Source: Nemertoderma westbladi
Lineage: Eukaryota; Xenacoelomorpha; Nemertodermatida; Nemertodermatidae
DNA length: 49,617 nt
Reading direction: 5' to 3'
NCBI GenBank assembly: GCA_032718475.1
Contig: JAUCBJ010007764.1
Location: 1 to 49,617 of the forward strand
The number at the start of each line of letters is the position of its first letter. Position 1 is the stretch's first letter. The translations under genes and the position numbers were made by a program. The notes beneath the pieces are model-generated. The model was not told where the DNA came from, did not search any database, and saw only the letters and a program-made list of their open reading frames with translations. Shown here piece after piece: positions 10,486 to 20,692 of the stretch.

Positions 10486-11226
10486 ATGGCTGAGGCAAAT
10501 GCCGTCTCCCTAAAACTGCCCACCTTCTGGACTAACCAGCCTGAGGTTTGGTTCGCCCAGGCCGAGGCACAGTTCGCCATCCGGGGCGTCACAACCGAGG
10601 CCACTAAGTACTACTACGTGGTGGGGGCCCTCGACCAGGACACTGCCAGTCGCCTCCTCCAGCTGATCCGGGATCCCCCTACTGTCGACCAGTACGCCCA
10701 GATCAAGGCCAAACTCCTCAAGGTGTTCGGACTCTCCCGCCGCGACCGCGCCGCGCGGCTCTGGGACTTGAACGGCCTCGGCGACCGCCGACCCTCGCAG
10801 CTCCTCGGTGAGATGCAGGCACTCCTCGGTGATAACCACCACTGCCTGCTGTTCGAGGAGGCGTTCCTCCGCCAGATGCCCGACGCCATACGCCTCCAAC
10901 TCGCCGAGGAGGACTTTCGCGACCTCGACCGCGTCGCAGACCGTGCCGACGCGCTTTGGGAAACCTCCCGCTCGAGCTCACTCTCCGCTCATGCTGTAGC
11001 GACGCCGCTCATCGTACCGGAGCCGGCAGTGCGTACTGTACGAGGTCCCGGCGGGCCGGCCCGCCACAAGCCCTCCACCGGCCCCCCAACTAGCGGCCGG
11101 AGTTCACGCGTCCCCCAGCCTGCTCACGACGACTGGTGCTACTTCCACCAGAAGTTTGGCACCGACGCCCTGAAGTGCCGCTCGCCCTGCACTTTTCCGG
11201 GAAACGCCCCGGCCAGCCGTCAGTAG
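10486..11226 (+). CDS. Gag of gypsy element 2
   Basis: A 246-codon frame with ATG context CACCATGG. It encodes a capsid-type Gag (LPTFWTNQPEVWFAQAEAQF at 11-30, LGDRRPSQLLGEM at 98-110) and a C-terminal Cys/His motif (WCYFHQKFG...KCRSPC, 217-235). It is homologous to the Gag of element 1 but much more GC-rich, with C/G at most third codon positions. The stop TAG (11224-11226) lies inside a hairpin just downstream of a -1 slippery site, so the protein would be made alone or as a Gag-Pro fusion. The frame is intact. Confidence 0.88.
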   Translation: MAEANAVSLKLPTFWTNQPEVWFAQAEAQFAIRGVTTEATKYYYVVGALDQDTASRLLQLIRDPPTVDQYAQIKAKLLKVFGLSRRDRAARLWDLNGLGDRRPSQLLGEMQALLGDNHHCLLFEEAFLRQMPDAIRLQLAEEDFRDLDRVADRADALWETSRSSSLSAHAVATPLIVPEPAVRTVRGPGGPARHKPSTGPPTSGRSSRVPQPAHDDWCYFHQKFGTDALKCRSPCTFPGNAPASRQ

Positions 11227-11242
11227 CAGCTGCTACGGCCGG
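11199..11242 (+). promoter_or_regulatory. -1 programmed ribosomal frameshift signal (slippery site plus hairpin)
   Basis: GGGAAAC at 11199-11205 fits X-XXY-YYZ with GGA and AAC as zero-frame gag codons. Slipping -1 enters exactly the frame that holds the protease. Three bases downstream begins a two-tier stem: CCGGCC (11209-11214) with GGCCGG (11237-11242), enclosing GTAGC/GCTAC around an AGCT loop (11223-11236). The gag stop is inside this structure. The spacer is shorter than the usual 5-9 bases. Confidence 0.75.
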
Positions 11243-11645
11243 CCACCCCGATCTGCTGCTATTTGTCCTGGACCGACTGTCCGGGCAACGGTTTCTGGTG
11301 GACACCGGGGCCGAGGTCAGCGTCATCCCGGCTATGACACACGAGGCACGCGCGGGCGGAAGCGGTCCGCCCCTCGTAGCCGCCAATAGCACCTCGATCA
11401 GGACATACGGACAACGCACAATTCCGCTGCGTTTCGGGACCCGCCAATTCGAGTGGCGGTTCACGGCCGCGGACGTGGACCAGCCTCTCCTCGGAGCCGA
11501 CTTCCTCCGGGCCAACAACCTGTTGGTTGATCTGAGAGGCCGCCGTCTGGTCGACGCCGAGACGTTGACCTCGATTCCATGCGGGCGGACCCCGGGACAC
11601 GCTCTCCACCTCGGTTCCGTCGCCTCCTCCGACAACGAGTTCGCT
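11206..11645 (+). pseudogene. Protease of gypsy element 2, pol truncated
   Basis: In the -1 frame relative to gag an aspartic protease is read, with active site FLVDTGAEVSVIP and the flap-following motif QPLLGADFLRANN. Shortly after the tether (residues LGSVASSDNEF) similarity to gypsy pol stops at about 11645, and the sequence changes abruptly from GC-rich to AT-rich. The frame runs 57 bp further to a stop at 11700-11702. RT, RNase H, integrase and 3' LTR are missing, so the copy is 3'-truncated. Confidence 0.85.
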
Positions 11646-11905
11646 AAAAACGTTAAAACGTTCGTTAAATTATGTATCTCGAAGATTGCTGAAAGGGTCT
11701 AACTGATGACGGAAAACTAAGTTGAACTGTGTTTATAACCGTGATTGCACATCTAAGTCCACCCACATCAGCTGTAATGCACCGCAATGTTTAATTACAA
11801 CTACCGACAAATAGGACTTGGATAATGCGGAGATTATTGAATGTCACACAGAATGTCAATTCAAGATCTATACTATGAAGGCTAAGCAAATATTTCTAAA
11901 TATTT

Positions 11906-12087
11906 CTTAACGGAACCTTAAAGGTGCCTTCTGGCGCATGGTGTAAAATACCTTAACGGAGAGTCCTCCGTTAGTGTAACGGAGCTTCGAGTCGCTGGCT
12001 TCCGTTAGTTAAAGCCGCCGTTAATTTAACGGAGGTTTCGTGTCGCTCATAATTTTAGTTAACGGCGCCGTTAGCACTAACGGAAAT
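11906..12087. repeat. Cluster of TAACGG/CCGTTA palindromic motifs
   Basis: About ten copies of TAACGG in both orientations in 180 bp, several paired as hairpins: TAACGGAG-AGTC-CTCCGTTA (about 11953-11972) and the perfect palindrome TAACGGCGCCGTTA (about 12059-12072). They are embedded in a degenerate tandem unit of about 55 bp that also repeats GTCGC. TAACGG fits the Myb recognition element (YAACKG). Whether it is regulatory or part of an unknown repeat cannot be told. Confidence 0.6.
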
Positions 12088-12107
12088 TCTTGTCGCCCGC
12101 CCCAGGT

Positions 12108-12880
12108 TTTATTAACTGTGTTCGTCTCTCAGAAGCAAAGACACTATTCGAATTGCAATTATTACCGTCACTGCTATGTTAGGGGGGAGGCCAGCTGATC
12201 TAAGCACTACTGGGTTGTTCAAATGTTTTATTTGTAAATCTTCAGATTTCCTTACTGTAAGAAAATCGTGTCTGTTTGTTTGTTTGTCTGTCTGACTGTC
12301 TGTTTGTCACATGAAAGGCTCCGAAACTATCCGGTCAATTGTGTTGTTTTTACCCTCCTGTAGTGTATGGTCTGAATGGGTGTATAATGCGATTTTCAGA
12401 AAAATACAGTCATTATAGTTTTTGCAAAAAAATGAAATAATCGAATAGTGCCATAGACGCAATGGTAAAATAACACCAATAACAGCTGGTATTCATGATG
12501 AAAAATGGCTATGTAATGGATTTTTACACAGGCTAAGTATAAATCGATGAGGTTGCCAAGATTATTGTACTTAGTAGGCCTACACCCATACTGTTTGCTT
12601 AGGCCCTACTTCCTAAACTCCACTCCCTTACAAACTTGAAATTCTTCATAGGGTATCATTAGTGTGTGTTATGCAGCTGATAGCCTTCTCAGTCAAGGTA
12701 TGGGCGAATGTGAATTTCTTACTAATTCCAGGTGAATGAATTTTAGTAATAATGTAGGCTTTCAACTGTAGTTCTGTACTGTAGGTTAATAATAATGAAT
12801 GGAGTGGGACACAACTATACACTATCTTTGTCTATGGACGGCTTTCTTATAGCCAGCTTGCTGGCTTTTTATAAATAAAA
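12108..12880. repeat. Unclassified interspersed repeat, copy 1
   Basis: Starts TTAACTGTGTTCGTCTCTCAG and ends around TTTGTCTATGGACGGC...TTTTTATA. The same start is seen at about 13163 and 13434, and the same type of end at about 13410. A TTTG/GTCT simple repeat lies at 12271-12311. No coding potential and no clear terminal inverted repeat. Confidence 0.6.
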
Positions 12881-12889
12881 GTAAAGTAA

Positions 12890-13146
12890 AGTAAATTTTC
12901 TTCGGCCGCTAGGCCAGGGATTACGCACAAAGTCTGACGACTTATTTCCAGTGCGTTCCCCGCAGAACTTTACTCCCCAGAGGAAACTCCAGGACTCATT
13001 TAGCTACCACTTAAGGATGCAAGGCAGAGATGCGCCCTGGCTGGTCCCTTTAAAGCATTCGTGCCGAAACGAAAACTGCCCTGGCCCGTGAGGATCGAAC
13101 CCACGACCTACGGGAGATGTGAATTCAATGCAACCACTCCAAGGTG
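12890..13146 (-). mobile_element. tRNA-derived SINE
   Basis: Nearly identical to the SINE at 2945-3213. The minus strand holds the B box GTGGGTTCGATCC, but the A box is damaged by a small deletion (CACTCCAAGG instead of CACTACACCAAGG on the plus strand). The tail side has AAAGTAAAGTAAA at about 12886. Confidence 0.85.
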
Positions 13147-13154
13147 GAACTTTA

Positions 13155-13500
13155 TTTATAATATATTGACTGTGTTCGTCTCTCAGAAGCAAAGACACCA
13201 AACGAATTGCAATAAATATCGAAAAACTACTAAAAGTACCGAAAATATTCACTGCATTGCGGTGAAAATTACTTTATACAGAGCCCAGGAACACGCTGAA
13301 TCCAACGGTATTTTCCCCATATCGCGAGAGCCAGTCGTTTGGGAGGAGATAGAGGAACAAACAAACATACACAATTTGAGCTTGACCCAACTAACCACTA
13401 TGTTTGTCTATGCACAGCCTTCTTTTTATATATTAACTGTGTTCGTCTCTCAGAAGTAAAGACACCAAACGAATTGCAATAAATATCGAAAAACTACTAA
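13155..13500. repeat. Unclassified interspersed repeat, copies 2 and 3
   Basis: CTGTGTTCGTCTCTCAGAAG begins a copy at about 13168 that ends near 13432 (TATGTTTGTCTATGCACAGC). Immediately afterwards the same start recurs at 13437, followed by the same AAAGACACCAAACGAATTGC stretch, to about 13500. The first 75 bp of copies 2 and 3 are almost identical. Confidence 0.7.
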
Positions 13501-13738
13501 AAAATTCCCGTCAGTTGGTTTGAATCATTATAGACCCATTTTACTCAACACTAATAAATTCAGATAGACCCACTTTTTAACCGCGTTTTACAAACAGACC
13601 GTTTATCATCGTTTAATAAGCCTCAGTGATACCATACTATATGTGAAAGGATAGCTAGGTAAATTTGGAGTCACACATCCACCAGAATACAGAATATGTG
13701 TTCTTATAAATATAAACGATGAATCTACACTCACCCAG

Positions 13739-13835
13739 TACGATCCTAAAACTATTTAAAGAAAACGATCCTAAATCTATTTAAAGAAAACGATCCTAAA
13801 CCTATTTAAAGAAAACGATCCTAAACCTATTCCTA
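13739..13835. repeat. 25-bp tandem repeat, about 3.8 copies
   Basis: Unit ACGATCCTAAA followed by (A/T/C)CTATTTAAAGAAA, repeated in exact 25-bp register. The last copy is incomplete. Confidence 0.85.
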
Positions 13836-14261
13836 AATCACAGTAGATTTTCTAGTACAAATCACTGCAGCTCTCTGATGCTTATTCCCCATCTCGTGCT
13901 GCGCGAAGGCTCAACGAATGTGTCACTAATGCTGCATGCAGTGCTGTTCAACTAATTTTGTAGTGACAATTTAACTAAACCCAACTAAATAATTAAAAAT
14001 GACTAGTTAACTAACTTTTTCAACTAATTCTGAGGTGTCTAGTTAAATAAAAGTTCAAAAGTTAACTAAAACTTAACTAAAACACAATTTTGAAAAATTC
14101 ATGTAACCATGTCGTCAACAGGGACTGGTGGCTTATCACCCGCCGTCGAAGGTCTCGCTCTCGAGGTTACTCATTAGGGATTCTTCCAGATAATACTGTA
14201 ATAGGGATAACTGATAAAATAAAGTAACAGTACAGCAGTAAGGAACACGAACAGAGACAAT

Positions 14262-15453
14262 AATGCACCATAATGAAATTTATAACAATATAACACATTG
14301 ATGAAAGATCAATGACTCAAAAAAGAACTTACTGCATGCATCAAATGTCATCAAATGGGTCCAAACTTAGTTAGATACCAAAATTTTAATTTTTGGGTCA
14401 AGGGAACTAGTGCCACAGGCACATGGCCAGAACCTACCATTTGGCGCAAGTGGTGATAATTCTCAATTTTTGCGATGGCCAACTTTGAGTTCTCCTACGG
14501 CATTCAAATTATGCTCATTAGAACCGCAATGACCGACTTAGTGGGGGTAGACACCATCAAAACAAGCATAGAGCGAATAGTTCTTGAGATATCCCAGAAA
14601 ATGTGAAGTCCGGCACAAGTCTACATTACCGCCTTGATGTGATATGGACAAATACACTAAAAATTATATTTTGAATTATCTCAAGGAATCAAGAATAGAC
14701 ACATCACAGAAATGATCGATATAGTGGGTGAAGACACCTTCAAAATAAGAGTAGAGTCATTAGTTATTGAGTTATTTTACAAAATGTCAAGACTATGTCC
14801 ACCAATTAATACTTGATATTGAGTTGACCCATTCCACACATTTTGTACAAAAACTATAGTGAATTAATCACTACTCTTTAATTTTGAAGGTGTCTGTATA
14901 CACTAAATCAATTTGTTGCAGTGATGTGTATATTTTTGATGCCTGAAGATATTTAGAAGTAACGTTTTTGTGTATTTGTCTATAAATCATCAAGGCGGTA
15001 ATGTTGACTTGTGACATACTTAAAATTTTCTGCAATATCTCAAGAACTATTCGCTCTATGCTTGTTTTGATGGTGTCTACCCCCACTAAATCGGTCATTG
15101 CGGTTCTAATGAGCATAATATTACTGCCGTAGGAGAACTAAAAGTTGTCCATCACCAAAATTGAGAATAATCATCACTTGCGCCAAAGTGTAGGTTCTGG
15201 TCATGTGCCTGTGGCACTACTTCACTTGATCCAAAAATTGAAATTTTGGTGTCAAACTAAGTTTGGACCCATTTGATGACATTTGATGCATGCAGGAAGT
15301 TCTTTTTTATGTCATTGATCTTTCATCAATGTGTTATATTGTTATAAATTTCATTATGGTGCATCGCGATGGCACAAAATTTCAACCCTCTTGGGATCCG
15401 TTAAGATATAGACGAAATTTAAAGAAATTTTTTTGCCTTATTTTTTTACCATT
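14262..15453. mobile_element. Foldback (palindromic) element, copy B
   Basis: Same family as 772-1906. The left arm begins ATGCACCATAATGAAATT at 14262 and the right arm ends with its complement at 15364, giving a palindrome of about 1.1 kb. The central sequence (for example GACCCATTCCACACATTTTG near 14826) is the reverse complement of the centre of copy A (near 1236), while the outer right flank 15365-15453 is in the same orientation as in copy A. Non-coding. Confidence 0.85.
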
Positions 15454-15877
15454 CCTCTTCTGAAAACCGTTTTGAATCTCAACAAAAATTGCCACAAAAT
15501 ACTAAGGTGTCAATTTTGAGTCGTAAATCGCTATATTTTTATGTTAAATGTTAAGCATAATATATTGTGTCATGACCCGAGTGAATTTATGTACAGAGCG
15601 AGCATATTAATGAGATAAGTTTACATAAAAAATATTGTAGGGTCTGTATCTGCAATCATATTGCTGAAATCTGCAATATCTCCTTCCTCCCCATGATCAT
15701 ACACAGTGTAGTTGAGTAGAAAAGTAAATTAAGTGAAGTAGTAATTTTTACCAATTTATCAGATTTTTGATGGGTTTTTAGGTTGAAAATAAGTATTGAT
15801 TTTATGCATTTAATAGCAGTTACTACAACTAACAAAAACGACAAAGCTGTACAATTAGCATAGAACGGCTACACATC
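15454..15877. other. Intergenic, nothing recognised
   Basis: AT-rich spacer between two foldback elements. It has only short frames without resemblance to known proteins. Confidence 0.4.
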
Positions 15878-16697
15878 ATGTCCCAGAATATAGTGTCGTA
15901 ATTCAGTGACCCCCCCCCCCCCCCCCTAATTTGTCTACAAATCTTAATGAGATTGCACGAAATTTGAAACAGAGATAGTTTCACCTCCCGACCACTGACT
16001 GGGTGAGCCAGAATTTTTATTTTCTACAAGCGTTTAAAAAAAGTGTCTCCAGCGATATTACACCAGTTACACCGCAGTTATTCTTCTACCTTATAGCTGT
16101 TTGTTGGTACCAATGGAAAGTTGGCCCTACAAGGATTCCAAATATGTAACATAATTTGAATTTCATGGGCGTTCAAATGTTGCATGGTTTTGCACCGGCG
16201 CGAGGCTATTTTATTCTATTTAATAAATGCATCATATTCTGGAATATTTTGTTTATCAAAATACGTAGCTGGGCAACAATGCATTACATCTTTAATCATA
16301 CTATTAGTGTTCCAGAATATGGTTTAAAACAACTTCGCGACGGTGCAAAACCATGCAACATTTGAACGCTCCTATCTCAGCTATTTTTCAACGAAATTCA
16401 AATTATATTACATATTTGGAATCCTTGTAGGGCCAACTTTCCATTGGTACCAACAAACAGCTATAAGGTAGAAGAATAACTGCGGTGTAACTGGTGTAAT
16501 ATCGCTGGATACACTTTTTTTAAACGCTTGTAGCTAAAGATTAAAAGCCAAAATAAAAATTCTGGCTCACCCAGTTAGTGGTCGGGAGGTGAAACTAACT
16601 CTGTTCCAAATTTCATGCAATCTCATTAAGATTTGTAGAAAAATTAAGGGGGGGGGGGGGGGGTGTCACTGAATTACGACACTATATTCTGGGACAT
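15878..16697. mobile_element. Intact foldback element with poly-C/poly-G in its inverted arms
   Basis: Arms of about 320 bp: the left starts ATGTCCCAGAATATAGTGTC at 15878, the right ends with its complement at 16697. An 18-C run (15910-15927) in the left arm faces a 16-G run (16648-16663) in the right. Pairing is near perfect through GGTACCAA (about 16108) and GGTGCAAAACCATGCAAC (about 16340). A central spacer of about 140 bp (16200-16335) also contains the inverted words CATATTCTGGAA/TTCCAGAATATG. No coding sequence. Relatives lie at 2783-4032 and 27345-27412. Confidence 0.9.
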
Positions 16698-17490
16698 TGT
16701 GTACGGCGTTACAATAAATTCACCAGCGATGGGGAATCTACGTAATGTAACGAAACTATAATAAATGCAGGTTTATATTTAAATTGTGGAACTACGTAGA
16801 CGAACATGTCGCGAATAACTTTACGTTTACGGGTTTCGATCCTCGTATATTTGCAATCACTCGGTATTTTGTTCGAATAACGACAACTCTGATCTGCACA
16901 CTGTAGTGTTACTTTACTAACTAGTTTGTAAATAGTCTACTTATTTTCAGAAAATGTTTGCTTGCTTGTTATTAAAATACAATTACAAGTAAACCTTAAG
17001 CCCGGAAAATAACGATAAATTATTTATTAAATAAATATTAACAAATATTTATTGCATGGAAGAAAAATAGCGCTTTATTTCCGCCGACATATAATAGGGC
17101 CTACACTAATAATACATGAGGTAAAATAAACTGATTTATCGTGTAATACGTTTAATTATTCATCTAATTGCCTTTCCTTCTCTCGAAAATGGAACAGCAA
17201 AGTAAATAGTATATCATTTATTTATTTTATAGAATTTAGAAATACCCTCTAGTCCATAAGTGGGTCGAGCAAACAGGAAGTCGTGGGAACGAATCTCGGT
17301 TAATAATTTAACAATTATTTTTAACACAGCAAATAAGTAAATCACACGTTTTTCTAAGGGATAAATTTTCTACAATCGGGAAAAAAGTACTATGTCTTAA
17401 ATACTGAAACTTTACATAAAGAGCGAGATATAAAGGCAAGGCAATTTAATGAATACAATTATTTCTGGGTATATTAGAAAGGTAAATGTA
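16698..17490. other. 3' flank of NFS1
   Basis: AT-rich region downstream of the leftward-reading NFS1 gene. It must contain its 3' untranslated region. TTTATT (AATAAA on the minus strand) occurs at about 17219, but no particular site can be assigned with confidence. Confidence 0.4.
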
Positions 17491-19207
17491 TTAATGTTGC
17501 GACCACTGTATTGTCTTTATGTCAACACCTTCCTGAATCATCTCCCATAACGGACTCATTTCCCTCAATCGGTTAACGTGTTTGATTGTGAGAGCTGCGG
17601 TGTAATCAACCTCCTCCTCGGTGGTAAATCTACCGATACCGAAACGTATAGAGGAGTGCGCCAAGTCGTCGTCCGTTCCGATAGCTCGGAGAACGTACGA
17701 CGGTTCCAACGACGCCGATGTGCAAGCCGAACCCGAACTCAAAGCGACGTCCTTCAGAGCCATCAGCAAACTCTCCCCTTCGATCGCACCAAAGGAAAGA
17801 TTAACGCAACCGGGGTAGGTTCGCACGGGGTCCCCGTTAACCACCACGTGAGTCAGCTCCGAGGTCACCCGCTCGACCAGTCGCGTAGACAACCGAGTCA
17901 CATGCTGCAGGTCGTACTGCATCTCGGCTCGGGAGACCGCCGCCGCGGAACCGAACCCCACGACCAACGGCGCCGGCACAGTGCCGCTACGTATACCCCG
18001 CTCCTGCCCCCCTCCCGACTGCAAGGCCTCCACTCGCACCCGAGGACGTCGCCGCAGATACAAGGCCCCCACCCCCTTGGGTCCGTACAGCTTGTGTCCG
18101 CTTATGGACATTAGATCGATGTTGGACGCGTCCACATCCAACGGGATCTTACCTGCTGCTTGGGCGGCGTCCGTGTGGAAGAATACTTTGTGTTTCCGGC
18201 AGATTGACCCGATTTCGGAAACAGGTTGGACTACTCCTATCTCGTTGTTTACAGCCATTATAGAGACTAGAACCGTGTCTGGACGAATAGCAGACTCCAG
18301 TTCCGAGAGGTCAATAATACCCGAGTGTTGGACCGGTAGGTAAGTCACCTGGAGGGAGGTGAGTATATTAATAATAAAAAATTCATGAGACATAAATAAA
18401 TGATAAGCTATTTACATTAAAAGGTAAGCAGGAAGTGTCTGACCATGTCTGGAAATAGCGGCAAAAATACTTTTAATATTTTTTAATTATAAATTAAACA
18501 TTAAATTCGACAAAAATTTACAGGTTTAGAAAGAATATTATGGGATGGATGGGCGTTACATAATTTAGGCCTTAGGCCCTTTTACTAGTTGCAGTAACAA
18601 CCACGCCTACCTCTATACCCTCAGCTTCCATGGCCCGACATGAATCCAACACACATTTATGTTCGATTTGACTAGCTATTATGTGTTTCTTGTATTTCTT
18701 ATAGAAACGACTGACTCCTTTAATCGCGATGTTATTGGACTCGGTGGCGCCGCTAGTGAATATTATCTCCTTGGGATCCGCATTAATTAGATCTGCGACG
18801 TGTTTGCGAGCGGTTTCTACAGCGGCCTCCGTCTCCCAGCCGTAGTAATGCGTTCTGGAATGCGGGTTACCGTAGTGACTAACTGTGTAGGGCATCATAG
18901 CGTCTATAACACGCGGGTCCATCGGTGTCGTACTCTGAGCGTCCAGATACAACGGACGGAACTCGGTTCCGATTAGTTCCGGACGCGGAGTTTCCGGTTC
19001 GGTTTGGTTGCGGATAGGGGAGGAAGTGAACGAGCGCAAAGAGGTTAACGAGTTCCTCCGACATAATACCGGTAATAAACGCAACCCGGAGGTTGTATTC
19101 TGATTATTATAAATAGTATTAATCTTTGTGCGACGAAATTTTATGACTGGAATGCGAAGAAGACTCATTGTTACCGGTATATCTTTAATCTTTGTGGAGA
19201 GAAACAC
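17491..19207 (-). CDS. NFS1: Mitochondrial cysteine desulfurase NFS1 (two exons)
   Basis: Exons 19207-18611 and 18348-17491 give 484 residues. The enzyme is PLP-dependent, takes sulfur from cysteine to a persulfide and passes it to the ISCU scaffold for iron-sulfur cluster assembly in mitochondria. Residues 1-65 are basic and rich in Ser/Arg/Leu (targeting leader). Then come [18 protein letters not shown] (PLP phosphate loop), HTDAAQ (about 257-262), the PLP lysine in SISGHK (Lys285), [13 protein letters not shown], and the mobile loop [10 protein letters not shown] with catalytic Cys408. The C-terminus PLWEM...WSQH, which contacts the scaffold, is complete. Met14 is an alternative start. All key residues are present, so it should be active. 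Vertebrate NFS1 has many more exons; only one intron remains here. Confidence 0.97.
18349..18610 (-). other. NFS1 intron (262 bp)
   Basis: Phase-0 intron with donor GAG|GTAGGC and acceptor TCACCTCCCTCCAG|GTGACT on the minus strand. It joins ...AEGIE to VTYLPV, which is continuous in NFS1 proteins. Confidence 0.92.
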
Positions 19208-19560
19208 AGTATAGAGTGTAGAGCGTTAGGCAGTTAGGCCCTATATAATAACCCGGATCGGGGAAGAGATACCGGTCAGCCGGTAGGCTTAACGGTACCG
19301 GTAATCATAATAATACCAATATTACTGTATTACCGGTACCAAACATAACCCAGTATCCAGTATCCACCGTTCAGTCGTTATAAGAAACATGAAACAATTA
19401 AACAATACTGCTGTACTGTTGTAGTACTGTAGTAGTAGCAATAAACCAGACCGGCAGACTGCAGGACTGGTGTTGAAAAGTATACCGGTACGGTACTGCA
19501 ATACTGTATCCACCTGTACCCGGGGATATAAAGTTAGACTTAAGAGTAGAGTTACATACA
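19208..19560 (-). promoter_or_regulatory. NFS1 upstream region rich in ACCGGTA words
   Basis: Immediately upstream of the NFS1 start, TACCGGT or its complement occurs at about 19270, 19301, 19331 and 19484, with many GGTAC and GTACTG words. No TATA box is obvious. Assignment as promoter is by position only. Confidence 0.35.
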
Positions 19561-19643
19561 GTACAGATGCCTTCACTGAGTCATCCATCAGTCCATGGGC
19601 CCCACAATTTGGAACTCCCTGCCTCCTGAAATCCGCATTGCAC

Positions 19644-20684
19644 CAGGGCCGTATATCTATATAGGGGGGGGGGGGGGGGGGGGGGGGGAGCAGGCCCCCA
19701 CCATTGAGGGCCGCCCCACCACAGAGGGCCCCCCACCACGATCCCACAACTTAAAAAAAAAATTGTAATAAACTATTATATTATGAAGATGTTTCATTTT
19801 CAGGCGAACCCCAGTACCGCAGTACCCCAGTATCACTCGTCCTAATCACTGAAACATGGTGATTGCTGACTGGTAACTGAAACAGAAGGTCGAGCTACGG
19901 GCCTTCGGGGGGCTTCGAACAATTAAAAAAGGCAAGCTATTTACTCTTCTGCTACTTCTAGCACCTATAAATGAACATGCTGACGTCAGATTTTGGCTGA
20001 CCCCCTCCCCTCATCAACACGTCATCAGATTTTCCCAACCCCCCCCCCCCCCCCCCTAAAGTGCTGACGTCATACTTGGACGGCCCCAAGTTAGTGTCTG
20101 GAAATATGTTTTTCAAGGAAATTTCCGACAAATTTTCGGAAAAGTATATTTAATCCGTAGTTATGACCACAAGAGCCACGATAGTGTTTATATATATAAT
20201 GTTTACTATACCTATAGTGTTTACTCTACTTGTGTTTTAATATATTATGTTTTCAGAATGTGCTTAATAAAATATGATATTTTCGGAAAATGTATAGGAA
20301 TTTCCAAACATTAACTGACTCCCATCCCTACTATTTACATTCAGGTTTTTTGAAAGGTATTTGCAATAAAATAGATTGAAAAGTAAGGGTAATGAAAACG
20401 AGAGAAAATGTGTCTTTCGGCATAGTACAGTATAGTGAGCGCCGCTGTCCCATAGGGCTAATGTAAAAATACTCTCTCTTGGAAGACGATTTTCTGAGAA
20501 ATACACTTGGGCACATATTGGCCAATATAAATCCAGGGGAATGGCTAATTCAATTCGTACTGTATAGTATAGTATAGTCTGTGAGAAGTGCTTGGCGCCG
20601 TATGTGCAAACCTCATACAGTAGAGCCCAGGCCCCCCACCACTGACCCGGCCCCAGGCCACTCACCACTCTAAATCCGGCCCTG
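19644..20684. mobile_element. Non-autonomous hAT-like DNA transposon
   Basis: Starts CAGGGCCG and ends CGGCCCTG, the CAGGG-type ends of hAT elements. It is flanked by an 8-bp duplication with one mismatch: CATTGCAC (19636-19643) and CATAGCAC (20685-20692). Length 1041 bp. There is no transposase-like frame inside. It contains a 25-G run (19664-19688) and an 18-C run (20039-20056). The subterminal regions share GGCCCCCCACCAC-type sequence in opposite directions. Confidence 0.75.
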
Positions 20685-20692
20685 CATAGCAC

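Noticed and set aside
17578-18343. Plus-strand frames of 120-178 codons opposite NFS1
   Set aside because: They are antisense shadows of the conserved NFS1 exon 2 and resemble no protein.
20264-20692. Minus-strand frame of 142 codons
   Set aside because: It spans the end of the hAT-like element, shows no domain and starts within the repeat.
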